Shown here in pieces: positions 1 to 6,539 of a stretch of 10,657 nucleotides of DNA. Source of the DNA: Thermoplasmatales archaeon (GTDB lineage: Archaea; Thermoplasmatota; E2; UBA202; DSCA01). The stretch is from NCBI GenBank assembly GCA_011049295.1, contig DSCA01000117.1, positions 1-10,657 on the forward strand, written 5' to 3'. Each line of letters begins with the position of its first letter. Position 1 is the stretch's first letter. The notes beneath the pieces are model-generated. The model had not been told where the DNA came from. It saw only the letters and a program-made list of their open reading frames with translations, and made no database searches. The position numbers and the translations under genes are program-made.

Positions 1-1
1 C

Positions 2-610
2 TTCTGGTTCGAGTCCTACCGGTGGTGCCTGTCCTCGGAGGGAAACCTGCTGGTGTGCGGAAGGGATGCCTCCTCCAACGAAAAGGTGGTAAAAAAACAT
101 CTGGAGCCCGGAGACCGCTACGTGCACGCCGACATTCACGGGGCCCCCTCCTGCGTGGTCAAGGCCGGCGACGTGCAGGGCAACCCGCTGTCCATCTCCG
201 AGCGCACCCTGGAGGAGGCCTGCCAGATGGCCCTGGCCTATTCCCGGGCCTGGGGACAGTTTGCCGCCGGCAGCGCCTACTGGGTGACCCCCGAGCAGGT
301 GTCCAAGACCCCCCGGGCCGGCGAGTCCCTCCCCGCCGGGGCCTTCGTCATCCGGGGAAAAAGGCACTACTGCAAGTGCCCGGTCCGGCTGGCCGTGGGG
401 GAGGTGACGGTGACGGACGCCCCCAAGGTCATGGGGGGGTCGCCGGCGGCGGTGGAGCGGCACGCCCGGCGCTGGGTGCTGATGGAGGCGGGGAGGGAGG
501 ACCCCAACAGGGTGGCATCCCGACTGGCCTCCCTCTTCGACCTGCCAGTGGAGGATGTGCAGCGGGTGATGCCTCCCGGACCGGTGCACGTGGTGGAGGA
601 GCACCTATGA
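2..610 (+). CDS. rqcH: RqcH/NFACT family ribosome quality control protein, C-terminal part (5' end outside window)
   Basis: The frame is open from base 2 and ends with TGA at 608-610, giving about 202 residues. They match the NFACT-R (DUF814) domain: a W-F-E-x-x-R-W start, GRDASSNE, then a Y-V-H-A-D-I-H-G-A-P segment, an A-Y-S-R-A-W helix and a Y-W-V-x-P-x-Q-V-S-K segment. The N-terminal NFACT-N and coiled-coil parts lie outside the window. Known family role: RqcH (Rqc2 in eukaryotes) binds the large ribosomal subunit still carrying an obstructed peptidyl-tRNA and directs C-terminal tailing of the stalled chain. Older annotations call these fibronectin-binding proteins. The stop overlaps the next start as ATGA (607-610), so it is probably co-transcribed and translationally coupled with pelota, which acts one step earlier in the same rescue pathway. 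The family call is secure; tailing activity in this organism is inferred. Confidence 0.92.
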   Translation, partial: FWFESYRWCLSSEGNLLVCGRDASSNEKVVKKHLEPGDRYVHADIHGAPSCVVKAGDVQGNPLSISERTLEEACQMALAYSRAWGQFAAGSAYWVTPEQVSKTPRAGESLPAGAFVIRGKRHYCKCPVRLAVGEVTVTDAPKVMGGSPAAVERHARRWVLMEAGREDPNRVASRLASLFDLPVEDVQRVMPPGPVHVVEEHL

Positions 611-1623
611 ACATTCTTCACCAGAACACCAGGGAGGGGTCCATCAAGGTGCGCATTCAGAGCACCGACGACTGCTGGCACCTCTACAACATCATCGAGG
701 AGGGGGACCTGGCGGCGGCCTTCACCCATCGCACCAGCGCCCAGCCCGGCGACAAAACCCGGGCGGGCAAGGCAGAAAAGGAGGGCATGTACCTCACCAT
801 CCGGGTCACCGGCGTGTCCTTCCAGAATTTCTCCGACCGCCTGCGGGTGCACGGAGTCATCGAGCAGGGCCCGCAGGACCTGGGTAAGCATCACACCTTC
901 AACCTGGAGCCGGGCAGCGAGTTGACCGTCATCAAGGACTGGAAGCCCTATCACCTCAAGCGGCTGAAGGAGGCCGTGGAGAGCAGCCAGCAGCCCTCCG
1001 TGGTGGTGGTGTCCATGGACGAGGACCAGGCCACCATAGCCCTGATTCACCAGTACGGCGTGGAGCATCTGGCCACCATAGACTCCGGGCGCTCCGGCAA
1101 GTTCTATGAGAGCACGTCCAGCGAGAAAGAATATTATGGGGACCTTCTGGCCAAGCTGCAGCAGTTCCAGCTGCCCCTGGTGATCGTGGGCCCGGGGTTT
1201 GCCAAGGAAAACTTTGTGGCCTACGCCCGGGACAGGGGCGGGTTGTCCAACTACGTGGTGGACAGCACCGGACAGGCGGGAATGGCCGGGGTCAAGGAGG
1301 CCCTCAACCGGGGTATCGTGGAGAGGCTGGTGGAGGCCTCCTCCCTGGCCCGGGAATCCCGGCTGGTGGAGAGCTTCCTGGCGGCTCTGGCCCGGGGGGA
1401 GCCCGTGGCCTACGGCGAGGAGGAGGTGGAGCGGGCGGTCACCCTGGGGGCGGCGGAGCAGGTGCTGGTGACCACCGGCAGGGTGAGGGGTCACCAGCCG
1501 CTGCTGGAAAGGGCGGAAAAAACGGGAGCCACGGTATCCGTGATCAGCGATGTACACGAGGCCGGGGAAAAGCTGGCCGCCCTGGGCGGCCTGGCCGCCA
1601 TGCTGCGCTATCCCATCAGCTAG
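607..1623 (+). CDS. pelA: Pelota, mRNA surveillance / ribosome rescue factor
   Basis: This is a full-length archaeal Pelota of 338 residues, close to the usual length of about 350. Family knowledge: Pelota is an eRF1 paralogue that enters the empty A site of stalled ribosomes and, with ABCE1 and archaeal EF1A, splits them without peptide hydrolysis. The N-terminal Sm-like domain (about 1-130) begins MNILHQNTREGSIKV and contains the D-x-W-H-L-Y-N-I-I signature. The central domain (about 135-250) has V-V-V-V-S-M-D-E-D followed by A-T-I-D-S-G-R-S-G-K. The C-terminal eRF1_3-like domain (about 255-338) ends in a V-S-V-I-S-D-x-H-E-A-G segment. No GGQ motif is present, as expected for Pelota. The start at 607 is chosen because homology begins there and it overlaps the rqcH stop; the frame stays open further upstream, but that translation is an rqcH shadow. 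The 3' end overlaps the convergent membrane-protein gene by 8 nt. Confidence 0.96.
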   Translation: MNILHQNTREGSIKVRIQSTDDCWHLYNIIEEGDLAAAFTHRTSAQPGDKTRAGKAEKEGMYLTIRVTGVSFQNFSDRLRVHGVIEQGPQDLGKHHTFNLEPGSELTVIKDWKPYHLKRLKEAVESSQQPSVVVVSMDEDQATIALIHQYGVEHLATIDSGRSGKFYESTSSEKEYYGDLLAKLQQFQLPLVIVGPGFAKENFVAYARDRGGLSNYVVDSTGQAGMAGVKEALNRGIVERLVEASSLARESRLVESFLAALARGEPVAYGEEEVERAVTLGAAEQVLVTTGRVRGHQPLLERAEKTGATVSVISDVHEAGEKLAALGGLAAMLRYPIS

Positions 1624-2236
1624 TGGTGACTTCGCTGATTACCGGCTCGAAGTAGGAATAGCTGACGTGGATGGTGAAGTCGTTCCCCCGGTCCAGCAGG
1701 AAGGGCTTGGTGGAGATTCCCACGCTGGCCTGCCACACCCCGCTGCCAGTGGAGCTCATGTATTTCTCCTTCACCATTTCCTGCACGGCGGTCATGTTGC
1801 TGGCGTTCACCTGCATGGAGTTGGGGGTGGTGCCCATGGCCGCCTCCACCTCTAGGGGGCTGCCGGTGCCGCTGACCGTGCCGGAGCCGGAGAGCTGCAC
1901 GCCGCTGGGAGCGGACACTCTCAGCTCCAGGGTGTCGGACCAGTTCCAGGGTATGATGAACCCGCGGGACCAGTCGTCGCTCCATTCCAGGGTGAAGGTG
2001 ACCCCGGTCAGGCCCTCCTTGTTTATGGAAAAGTTGAAGGTTTCGGTGCCTCCCTTGGCCACGTATCCCTCCTCCCGGTAGGCGCCGGTTTTTTCATTCC
2101 AGTTGACGTTGAACGTGCGCATTTCCACGGTCTTTTCGGCTTCCGTGCTCTCCTCTCCCTGCAGCAAAACGCCGGCCAGGGCTATCACCAGAATGACTAT
2201 GCCTGCGAAAACGACGATACGGTCCCTTCTGTCCAT
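1616..2236 (-). CDS. Membrane-anchored extracytoplasmic protein of unknown function
   Basis: This is a 206-residue protein I cannot assign to a family. A short basic N-terminus (MDRRDR) precedes one hydrophobic segment at about residues 7-25. That fits a signal anchor with the rest outside the membrane. The remainder is rich in Ser, Thr, Gly, Val and aromatic residues, suggesting a beta-rich fold. It has four N-glycosylation sequons: N68-F-S, N98-W-S, N144-A-S and N147-M-T. These support surface exposure in an archaeon with N-glycosylation. There are no cysteines, catalytic motifs or second membrane segment. The start is supported by an AGGTGA Shine-Dalgarno four nt upstream and a TATA box about 37 nt upstream. 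The gene is a single unit, divergent from the phosphodiesterase gene and overlapping the pelota 3' end by 8 nt. Its function is open. Confidence 0.82.
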   Translation of the reverse strand: MDRRDRIVVFAGIVILVIALAGVLLQGEESTEAEKTVEMRTFNVNWNEKTGAYREEGYVAKGGTETFNFSINKEGLTGVTFTLEWSDDWSRGFIIPWNWSDTLELRVSAPSGVQLSGSGTVSGTGSPLEVEAAMGTTPNSMQVNASNMTAVQEMVKEKYMSSTGSGVWQASVGISTKPFLLDRGNDFTIHVSYSYFEPVISEVTTS

Positions 2237-2240
2237 GATG

Positions 2241-2277
2241 TCACCTTGCTAATAAGAAAGACGTTGTTGTTTATAAA
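2241..2277 (-). promoter_or_regulatory. TATA box and Shine-Dalgarno of the membrane-anchored protein gene
   Basis: Read on the minus strand, the palindromic TATA core TTTATAAA (2270-2277) lies about 37 nt upstream of the ATG at 2236. Initiation about 25 nt downstream would fall near 2248, giving a leader of about a dozen nt that just includes AGGTGA (plus-strand 2241-2246). This is a leadered mRNA, unlike the divergent phosphodiesterase gene next to it. Promoter activity is inferred from spacing only. Confidence 0.6.
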
Positions 2278-2312
2278 ATTTTAGCCGGGACCCGGCGGCA
2301 GGCGTGAAGGCC

Positions 2313-2320
2313 TTATATAA
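2313..2320 (+). promoter_or_regulatory. TATA box of the phosphodiesterase gene, probably leaderless
   Basis: TTATATAA at 2313-2320 is centred about 24 nt before the ATG at 2340. Archaeal transcription starts about 25 nt downstream of the TATA centre, so the mRNA probably begins at or next to the start codon. No Shine-Dalgarno precedes the ATG, which agrees. This site also argues against the in-frame GTG at 2304, which lies upstream of the TATA box. Confidence 0.65.
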
Positions 2321-2339
2321 CTCCGGCGGATGCCTACCC

Positions 2340-2834
2340 ATGGACTGGAGCCAGGTAGCCGTCGTGGGGGTGATGGCCGACAGCCACGACCATCTGCCCG
2401 CCATCCGCAGGGCGGTGGACCTTTTCAACAGCCGGGAGGTGGACCTGGTGGTGCACGCCGGAGACATCGTGTCCCCCTTCACCGCCCGGGAGTTCAGACA
2501 CCTGAAGGCTCCCCTGCTGGGGGTTTTCGGCAACAACGACGGGGACCGCGTCCACCTCCACCAGTTTTTTTCCGGAATCGGCGAGTTTCACCCCGACCCC
2601 CTGCTGGTCACCCTGGGGGGAAAAGACGTGGCCCTCACCCACACCCCGGAGATCGTCCGCTCCCTGGCCCACACCTGCGACGTGGTGCTCTACGGCCACA
2701 CCCATGAGCAGGACCTGGCCCACCAGCCGGCGCTGATTGTCAACCCCGGAGAGTGCTGCGGTTACCTGACCGGGAGGCAGACGGTCGCCCTGCTTCACCT
2801 GCCGGACATGACGGCGGACATCGTGGCCCTGTAG
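2340..2834 (+). CDS. YfcE/MJ0936-family metallophosphoesterase
   Basis: This 164-residue protein is of normal size for the single-domain calcineurin-like YfcE family. The dinuclear metal-site motifs are in order: D14-x-H16 (ADSH), G41-D42, G64-N-N-D, H101 (L-T-H) and the G119-H-T-H122 motif. The late N-P-G-E-C-C-G-Y segment, in place of the bacterial N-P-G-S, is typical of archaeal members. Family knowledge: YfcE and MJ0936 hydrolyse phosphodiesters such as bis-pNPP in vitro with manganese or nickel; the physiological substrate is unsettled. The LTHTPE segment replaces the common L-T-H-G-H, so one residue near the active site differs. The start at 2340 is preferred over GTG 2304 because the TATA box at 2313-2320 would place transcription initiation at this ATG. 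It lies 35 nt before tgtA, but tgtA has its own promoter, so co-transcription is possible without being required. Confidence 0.88.
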   Translation: MDWSQVAVVGVMADSHDHLPAIRRAVDLFNSREVDLVVHAGDIVSPFTAREFRHLKAPLLGVFGNNDGDRVHLHQFFSGIGEFHPDPLLVTLGGKDVALTHTPEIVRSLAHTCDVVLYGHTHEQDLAHQPALIVNPGECCGYLTGRQTVALLHLPDMTADIVAL

Positions 2835-2841
2835 GCCAGCC

Positions 2842-2848
2842 TTAAATA
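2842..2848 (+). promoter_or_regulatory. TATA box of tgtA, probably leaderless
   Basis: TTAAATA at 2842-2848, in the 35-nt gap after the phosphodiesterase gene, is centred 25 nt before the GTG at 2870. With no Shine-Dalgarno in front of the GTG, transcription probably begins at the start codon itself. The box is less canonical than the one at 2313. Read-through from upstream could add to expression. Confidence 0.55.
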
Positions 2849-2869
2849 CCGCTGTCCCTTTAACAGGCC

Positions 2870-4747
2870 GTGTTTGAAATCAGAGAGCGCGATGCAGCCG
2901 GCCGCATCGGGAGGCTGGAGACGGCACATGGCACCATCACCACCCCCACCGTCCTGCCCGTGGTCAACCCCGGCCATCAGGACCTGGCCCCGGTGGACAT
3001 GACGCGGCTGGGCGCTCAGGCGGTGATTACCAACTCCTACATCATCCACCGCACCCCCCGCCTGCGCCGCACCGCTCTCGAGGAAGGTGTGCACCGGCTC
3101 ATCGGCTTCCCCGGCCCGGTGATGACCGATTCCGGCTCCTTCCAGATGTACGAGTACGGCGGCCGCCTGGACCCCCTGGAGATAGTGGCCTTCCAGCGGG
3201 ACATCGGCTCCGACATGGGAACCATCCTGGACGTGTTTTCCCTGGATGCGGACCGGGCCAGGGCGGAGCGGGAGGTGGCGCAGACCCTGGAGCGGGCCCG
3301 GGACAGCGTCCCCCTGAAGGGAGACATGCTGCTGGCCTGCACCGTCCAGGGGGGAACCTATGCCGACCTCCGCCGCCGGTGCGCCCGGGCCCTGGCCGGG
3401 GTGGAGGCGGACCTGCACCCCATAGGCGGGGTGGTACCCATCATGGAGCAGCAGCGCTACGGAGACCTGGCCGCCATCGTGGCGGCCGCCAAGAAGGGGC
3501 TCCCCCCCCACCGGCCGGTCCACCTGTTCGGAGCCGGGCACCCCCTGGTGTTTCCGCTGGCCGTGGCCCTGGGTTGCGACCTGTTTGACTCCGCCGCCTA
3601 TGCCAAGTACGCCCAGGACGGGCGGCTGATGCTTCCCGAGGGAACGGTCAGACTGGCGGAGCTGGAGGAGCTTCCCTGCGCCTGTCCGGTGTGCAGCCTC
3701 CATACGGCGGAGGAACTGCGGGAGATGGAACCGGAGGAGCGGCGGGCGGCCCTGGCCCGGCACAATCTGCACGTCACCTTTGCCGAGATGCGGCGAATCC
3801 GGGAGGCCATCCGGGGAGGCTGGCTGTGGGAGCTGGTGGAGCAGAGGGCCCGGTCCCACCCCCGGCTGCTGGAGGCCCTGGCCGTGGTGCAGGGGGAGAA
3901 GCGCTGGCTGGAGCAGTATGAGCCGGTGAGCAAAACCCGGGCTCTCCTGTACACGGGGCGTTTTTCCCTGCACCGCCCCCTCATCCATCGTCTCCACCGG
4001 CGCATCCTGGAGCGGTATGCCTTTTCCTTCGACCGGACGCTGGTGGTGGACGAGGAGGGCAAACCCTTCACCCGCCGGCATCCGGAATGGGCCCGCCTGC
4101 GGGCCACCGTGCTGGTGCGCGGTCCCCTGGGGCTCATCCCACTGGAGCTGGAGGACATGTATCCCGTGGCCCAGTCCGTGTTTCCGGAGACGCTGGACGG
4201 TTCCAGCCGGCGGGTGGCCGACTCCTTTTCCCGTCGCCTGCTGCGCCGGGCCCCCCCCGTGGTGGAGGAGGCGCCGGGGGATGCCGAGGACTTCGACCTT
4301 CGCAAAATCCGGGCCGTTGCCGACGTGCAGTTCGGCCCGGGCGCCGGTGAGGCCCTGTTTTCCGGGGAGATGGAGCTGGTGAAGTCCAGCACCACGGGAA
4401 AAATTCGCAACGTCTACTGCGACGGCCGGCACGTGGCGTCGCTGCGGGCCGGCGACGGTCTGTTCACCCTCAAGCTGGCTGGCGGACAACGCCTCCATGC
4501 CGCCCTGCCCCCTCCCCGCCTCCGGGTGGTGCTGCATCCGGATGCCGTTCCCTTTGTGGCGGAGGGCAAGAGCGTCTTCGCCAAGTTCGTGGTGGATGCC
4601 GACCCCGGGCTGCGCCCCTGCGACGAGGTGCTCGTTGTGGACCAGCAGGACGGCCTGGTGGCCGTGGGGCAGTGCCGGCTGAACCGGCAGGAGATGCTGG
4701 CCTTTGACCGGGGGATGGCCGTAAAAACCAGGGAGGGGAGTGCCTAG
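2870..4747 (+). CDS. tgtA: Archaeal tRNA-guanine(15) transglycosylase (archaeosine pathway)
   Basis: This 625-residue protein is full length for the archaeal family (Pyrococcus horikoshii enzyme about 582). Family knowledge: TgtA exchanges guanine 15 in the tRNA D-loop for preQ0, which later enzymes convert to archaeosine. The catalytic (beta/alpha)8 barrel spans about 1-345. T-D87-S-G-S-F-Q supplies the substrate-binding/general-base Asp, and the nucleophile is D240 in L-F-D-S-A-A-Y. The zinc site is C270-x-C272-x2-C275 with H298. These align with P. horikoshii residues D95, D249, C279, C281, C284 and H307, recalled from the structure literature. Domains C1 and C2 occupy about 350-545, with the conserved D-L-R-K-I-R-A-V-A-D-x-Q-F segment at about 476-488. 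A PUA domain (about 548-622) reaches for the tRNA 3' end. The GTG start fits both homology and the TATA spacing. The stop shares a CTAG with the convergent CBS gene. Confidence 0.95.
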   Translation: MFEIRERDAAGRIGRLETAHGTITTPTVLPVVNPGHQDLAPVDMTRLGAQAVITNSYIIHRTPRLRRTALEEGVHRLIGFPGPVMTDSGSFQMYEYGGRLDPLEIVAFQRDIGSDMGTILDVFSLDADRARAEREVAQTLERARDSVPLKGDMLLACTVQGGTYADLRRRCARALAGVEADLHPIGGVVPIMEQQRYGDLAAIVAAAKKGLPPHRPVHLFGAGHPLVFPLAVALGCDLFDSAAYAKYAQDGRLMLPEGTVRLAELEELPCACPVCSLHTAEELREMEPEERRAALARHNLHVTFAEMRRIREAIRGGWLWELVEQRARSHPRLLEALAVVQGEKRWLEQYEPVSKTRALLYTGRFSLHRPLIHRLHRRILERYAFSFDRTLVVDEEGKPFTRRHPEWARLRATVLVRGPLGLIPLELEDMYPVAQSVFPETLDGSSRRVADSFSRRLLRRAPPVVEEAPGDAEDFDLRKIRAVADVQFGPGAGEALFSGEMELVKSSTTGKIRNVYCDGRHVASLRAGDGLFTLKLAGGQRLHAALPPPRLRVVLHPDAVPFVAEGKSVFAKFVVDADPGLRPCDEVLVVDQQDGLVAVGQCRLNRQEMLAFDRGMAVKTREGSA

Positions 4748-5850
4748 CGGTCTCCCGCCTTTCTAATCTGGCGCTCGATGTCGCCCATGGTCTGGCGAAG
4801 GGCGTTCATGAAGCCCCATCCCTCGTCGGCGGCCACGAACATGCCCCGGGGTGAGGACAGCCGCATCTTGCAGTAGATGAGGGGCAGACCCTGCCTGACC
4901 TCTTTGTGCTGCTTCAGGTGCACGTAGAGCTCGCCCACCTCCAGGAAGCGCTGATGCTTGGCCAGCTCGTCCAGCAGGTAGGCGGCGGCCTCCTCCTTGC
5001 TGAAATCCTTTATGCTGTCCAGCTCCCCGGCGAACTGGATGACGATGGGCTGGCGGCGCTCCCGGGCGGAGGCGGCCAGGGGCTTGAGCAGGTCTTTTTT
5101 GGTCACGATGCCCTCCACCCGCCGGTCGGCCCCCACCAGCATGCCCCGGATGTCGTGGGCAATCATGGTGTCGATGACCTCCTGAACGGAGGCCTCGGGG
5201 GGCATGATGAGGGGGTTGTCCACCATGAGTCCGTGCACGGGCATCTCCAGGTACCTTTTTTTCTCGGCGATTATCTCCCCGTATTTTCCCCATCCCTTGG
5301 CCCGGTCCTCGGGATGGATGACCTTACGGGTGACATCGTCCATGGTGAGGATGCCCTTCACCTGGCCGTTGTCCACCACCGGCAGCCGGGATATGTCCCG
5401 CTCCTTGAACAGCTTGAGGGCCTTTCCCAGCCGCTCCTCCGGGGCAATGGTGACCACCGGGCTGCTCATATGTCTCCGGATGGGCTGGTCTCCGAAGTCC
5501 CGCCGGGCCACCTCCCGCAGCAGGGTGTCGGCGCTCACCGCCCCCCGCATGCGCCCCCCCTCCAGCACCGGCAGCAGATACACGCCGCTCTCCACAATCA
5601 GGCGGGCAATCTCTTCCGCCGGGGTGTCCGGGGACAGCTTGGGCACGTGCCGGAGCACCGTTTTGGCCTTGGTCTCCAGGGATAGCTTGGCCCGTATGAT
5701 GTCCCGCTCCACCAGCAGTCCCTGGTACTGCCTGCCGTCCATGACCACCACGGCGCTGCTCTCTTTCAGCAGGGGGATGACCTTGGACAGGGGTGTGTCC
5801 ATCTCCACACGGGGAAAATCAGGTTTCATAACGTCCTGGGCAGAGACCAT
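4744..5850 (-). CDS. Four-CBS-domain protein with C-terminal HPF/RaiA-like ribosome-hibernation domain
   Basis: The 368-residue protein holds two Bateman modules: CBS1 (about 2-56), CBS2 (62-114), CBS3 (124-178) and CBS4 (203-258). Each ends in a ligand-type motif: GLLVERD, GAVSADT, GILTMDD and GIVTKKD. CBS3 and CBS4 have the Thr/Asp pattern that typically binds the ribose of AMP, ADP, ATP or SAM. Residues 268-368 are not CBS. By eye they follow E. coli HPF: a first strand (I-V-I-Q-F), a helix ending L-A-K-H-Q-R-F, strands Y-V-H-L-K-Q-H-K and Y-C-K-M-R-L, G-M-F-V-A-A-D-E-G-W, then a helix ending I-E-R-Q-I-R-K. HPF has Y-V-V-L-K-V-E-K, H-A-S-A-E-G-Q-D-M-Y-A-A-I and L-A-R-Q-L-T-K-H at equivalent places. 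Inference: nucleotide binding to the CBS modules gates ribosome binding by the tail. GAGGTGA three nt before the ATG fixes the start. The CBS assignment is firm; the HPF call is a visual alignment. Confidence 0.88.
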   Translation of the reverse strand: MVSAQDVMKPDFPRVEMDTPLSKVIPLLKESSAVVVMDGRQYQGLLVERDIIRAKLSLETKAKTVLRHVPKLSPDTPAEEIARLIVESGVYLLPVLEGGRMRGAVSADTLLREVARRDFGDQPIRRHMSSPVVTIAPEERLGKALKLFKERDISRLPVVDNGQVKGILTMDDVTRKVIHPEDRAKGWGKYGEIIAEKKRYLEMPVHGLMVDNPLIMPPEASVQEVIDTMIAHDIRGMLVGADRRVEGIVTKKDLLKPLAASARERRQPIVIQFAGELDSIKDFSKEEAAAYLLDELAKHQRFLEVGELYVHLKQHKEVRQGLPLIYCKMRLSSPRGMFVAADEGWGFMNALRQTMGDIERQIRKAGDR

Positions 5851-5853
5851 GTT

Positions 5854-5888
5854 TCACCTCGGTGGTTCAATGACCCCCCGGTTAAAAA
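5854..5888 (-). promoter_or_regulatory. Shine-Dalgarno and weak TATA-like box of the CBS-HPF gene
   Basis: On the minus strand GAGGTGA (plus-strand 5854-5860) sits three nt before the ATG at 5850, a strong ribosome-binding site. A T-rich, TATA-like CTTTTTAAC (about 5881-5888) lies about 36 nt upstream of the ATG. It would start transcription near 5860 and give a leader of roughly ten nt. The TATA match is poor, so this promoter may be weak or need an activator. Confidence 0.45.
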
Positions 5889-5937
5889 GGTTTTGGGCAC
5901 CGGAGGCGGCTCTGCTCCCGCAACCGGGCGGCGCATG

Positions 5938-5970
5938 TTTTATATGGGGCTGCCGGTTGTATTCCGGTGA
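5938..5970 (+). promoter_or_regulatory. TATA box and Shine-Dalgarno of the lemA-htpX operon
   Basis: TTTTATAT at 5938-5945 is followed by GGTGA at 5966-5970, four nt before the ATG at 5975. Initiation about 25 nt after the TATA centre would fall near 5967, leaving a very short leader that starts about at the Shine-Dalgarno. The divergent CBS-HPF promoter lies about 50 nt to the left, so the two units share a 124-nt region and could be regulated together. Confidence 0.55.
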
Positions 5971-5974
5971 AACC

Positions 5975-6526
5975 ATGCTGGGCATAATTCTGACCGGGCT
6001 GGTTATTCTGCTGGTTATTGCCATCCCCATCTACTACTACAACAAAATCATTCGCTACGAAAACCGCATTGACAACGCCTGGGCCCAGATCGACGTGCAG
6101 CTGAAGCGCCGGGCCGACCTGATTCCCAATCTGGTGGAGTCGGTGAAGGGCTACATGAAACACGAGCGGGAGGTGCTGGAAAACGTCACCCGGGCCCGCG
6201 TCTCTCTCCTGCAGGCGGAGACGCCCCAGGAAAACATCCGGGCTGACCACCAGCTGACGGGGGCCCTGAAGACGCTGTTCGCAGTGGCCGAAAACTATCC
6301 CTCGCTCAAGGCCAACGAAAACTTTTTGCAGCTGCAGGACGAGCTGAGCCACACCGAAAACAAGATTTCCTACGCCCGGCAGCGCTACAACGACAGCGTG
6401 CTGGCCTTCAACAACGCCATCGAGACCTTCCCCGGCCGCACCATCGCCGGCCTCATGGGAAAACAGGAGAGGGACATGCTCCAGATTCCGGAGGAGGCCC
6501 GGGAAGCCCCCCGGATTTCGTTTTGA
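5975..6526 (+). CDS. lemA: LemA family membrane protein
   Basis: This is a 183-residue LemA protein of usual length. It has one N-terminal membrane segment (about 3-22), then the diagnostic stretch Y-x-x-N-K-I-I-R-Y-E-N-R-I-D-N-A-W-A-Q-I-D-V-Q-L-K-R-R-x-D-L-I-P-N-L-V (about 21-56). A long helical region follows, containing the characteristic A-V-A-E-N-Y-P-x-L-K-A-N and Y-N-x-x-x-x-x-F-N segments. In known structures this part forms a four-helix bundle. The biochemical function is unsettled; recurrent pairing with HtpX suggests a partner or adaptor in membrane protein quality control. The start at 5975 is chosen because LemA homology and the membrane segment begin there and GGTGA precedes it; the open frame far upstream is antisense shadow of the CBS gene. 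Only 13 nt separate it from htpX. Confidence 0.93.
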   Translation: MLGIILTGLVILLVIAIPIYYYNKIIRYENRIDNAWAQIDVQLKRRADLIPNLVESVKGYMKHEREVLENVTRARVSLLQAETPQENIRADHQLTGALKTLFAVAENYPSLKANENFLQLQDELSHTENKISYARQRYNDSVLAFNNAIETFPGRTIAGLMGKQERDMLQIPEEAREAPRISF

Positions 6527-6539
6527 TTGCTAAACCAGC

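Noticed and set aside
22..606. In-frame upstream extension of pelota to base 22
   Set aside because: The extension is an Arg/Gly/Pro-rich shadow of rqcH. Pelota homology starts at 607.
2304..2339. GTG start for the phosphodiesterase at 2304, adding 12 residues
   Set aside because: The TATA box at 2313-2320 lies downstream of it, and the family normally begins close to the first beta strand, as it does from 2340.
2795..4537. A 580-codon minus-strand open frame opposite tgtA
   Set aside because: The composition is the antisense shadow type (His, Gly, Gln, Pro), and tgtA on the plus strand has all catalytic and zinc residues.
5204..5974. In-frame upstream extension of lemA
   Set aside because: It is antisense to the CBS gene and of low-complexity Ser/Arg composition. 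LemA similarity, the membrane segment and the GGTGA site all place the start at 5975.
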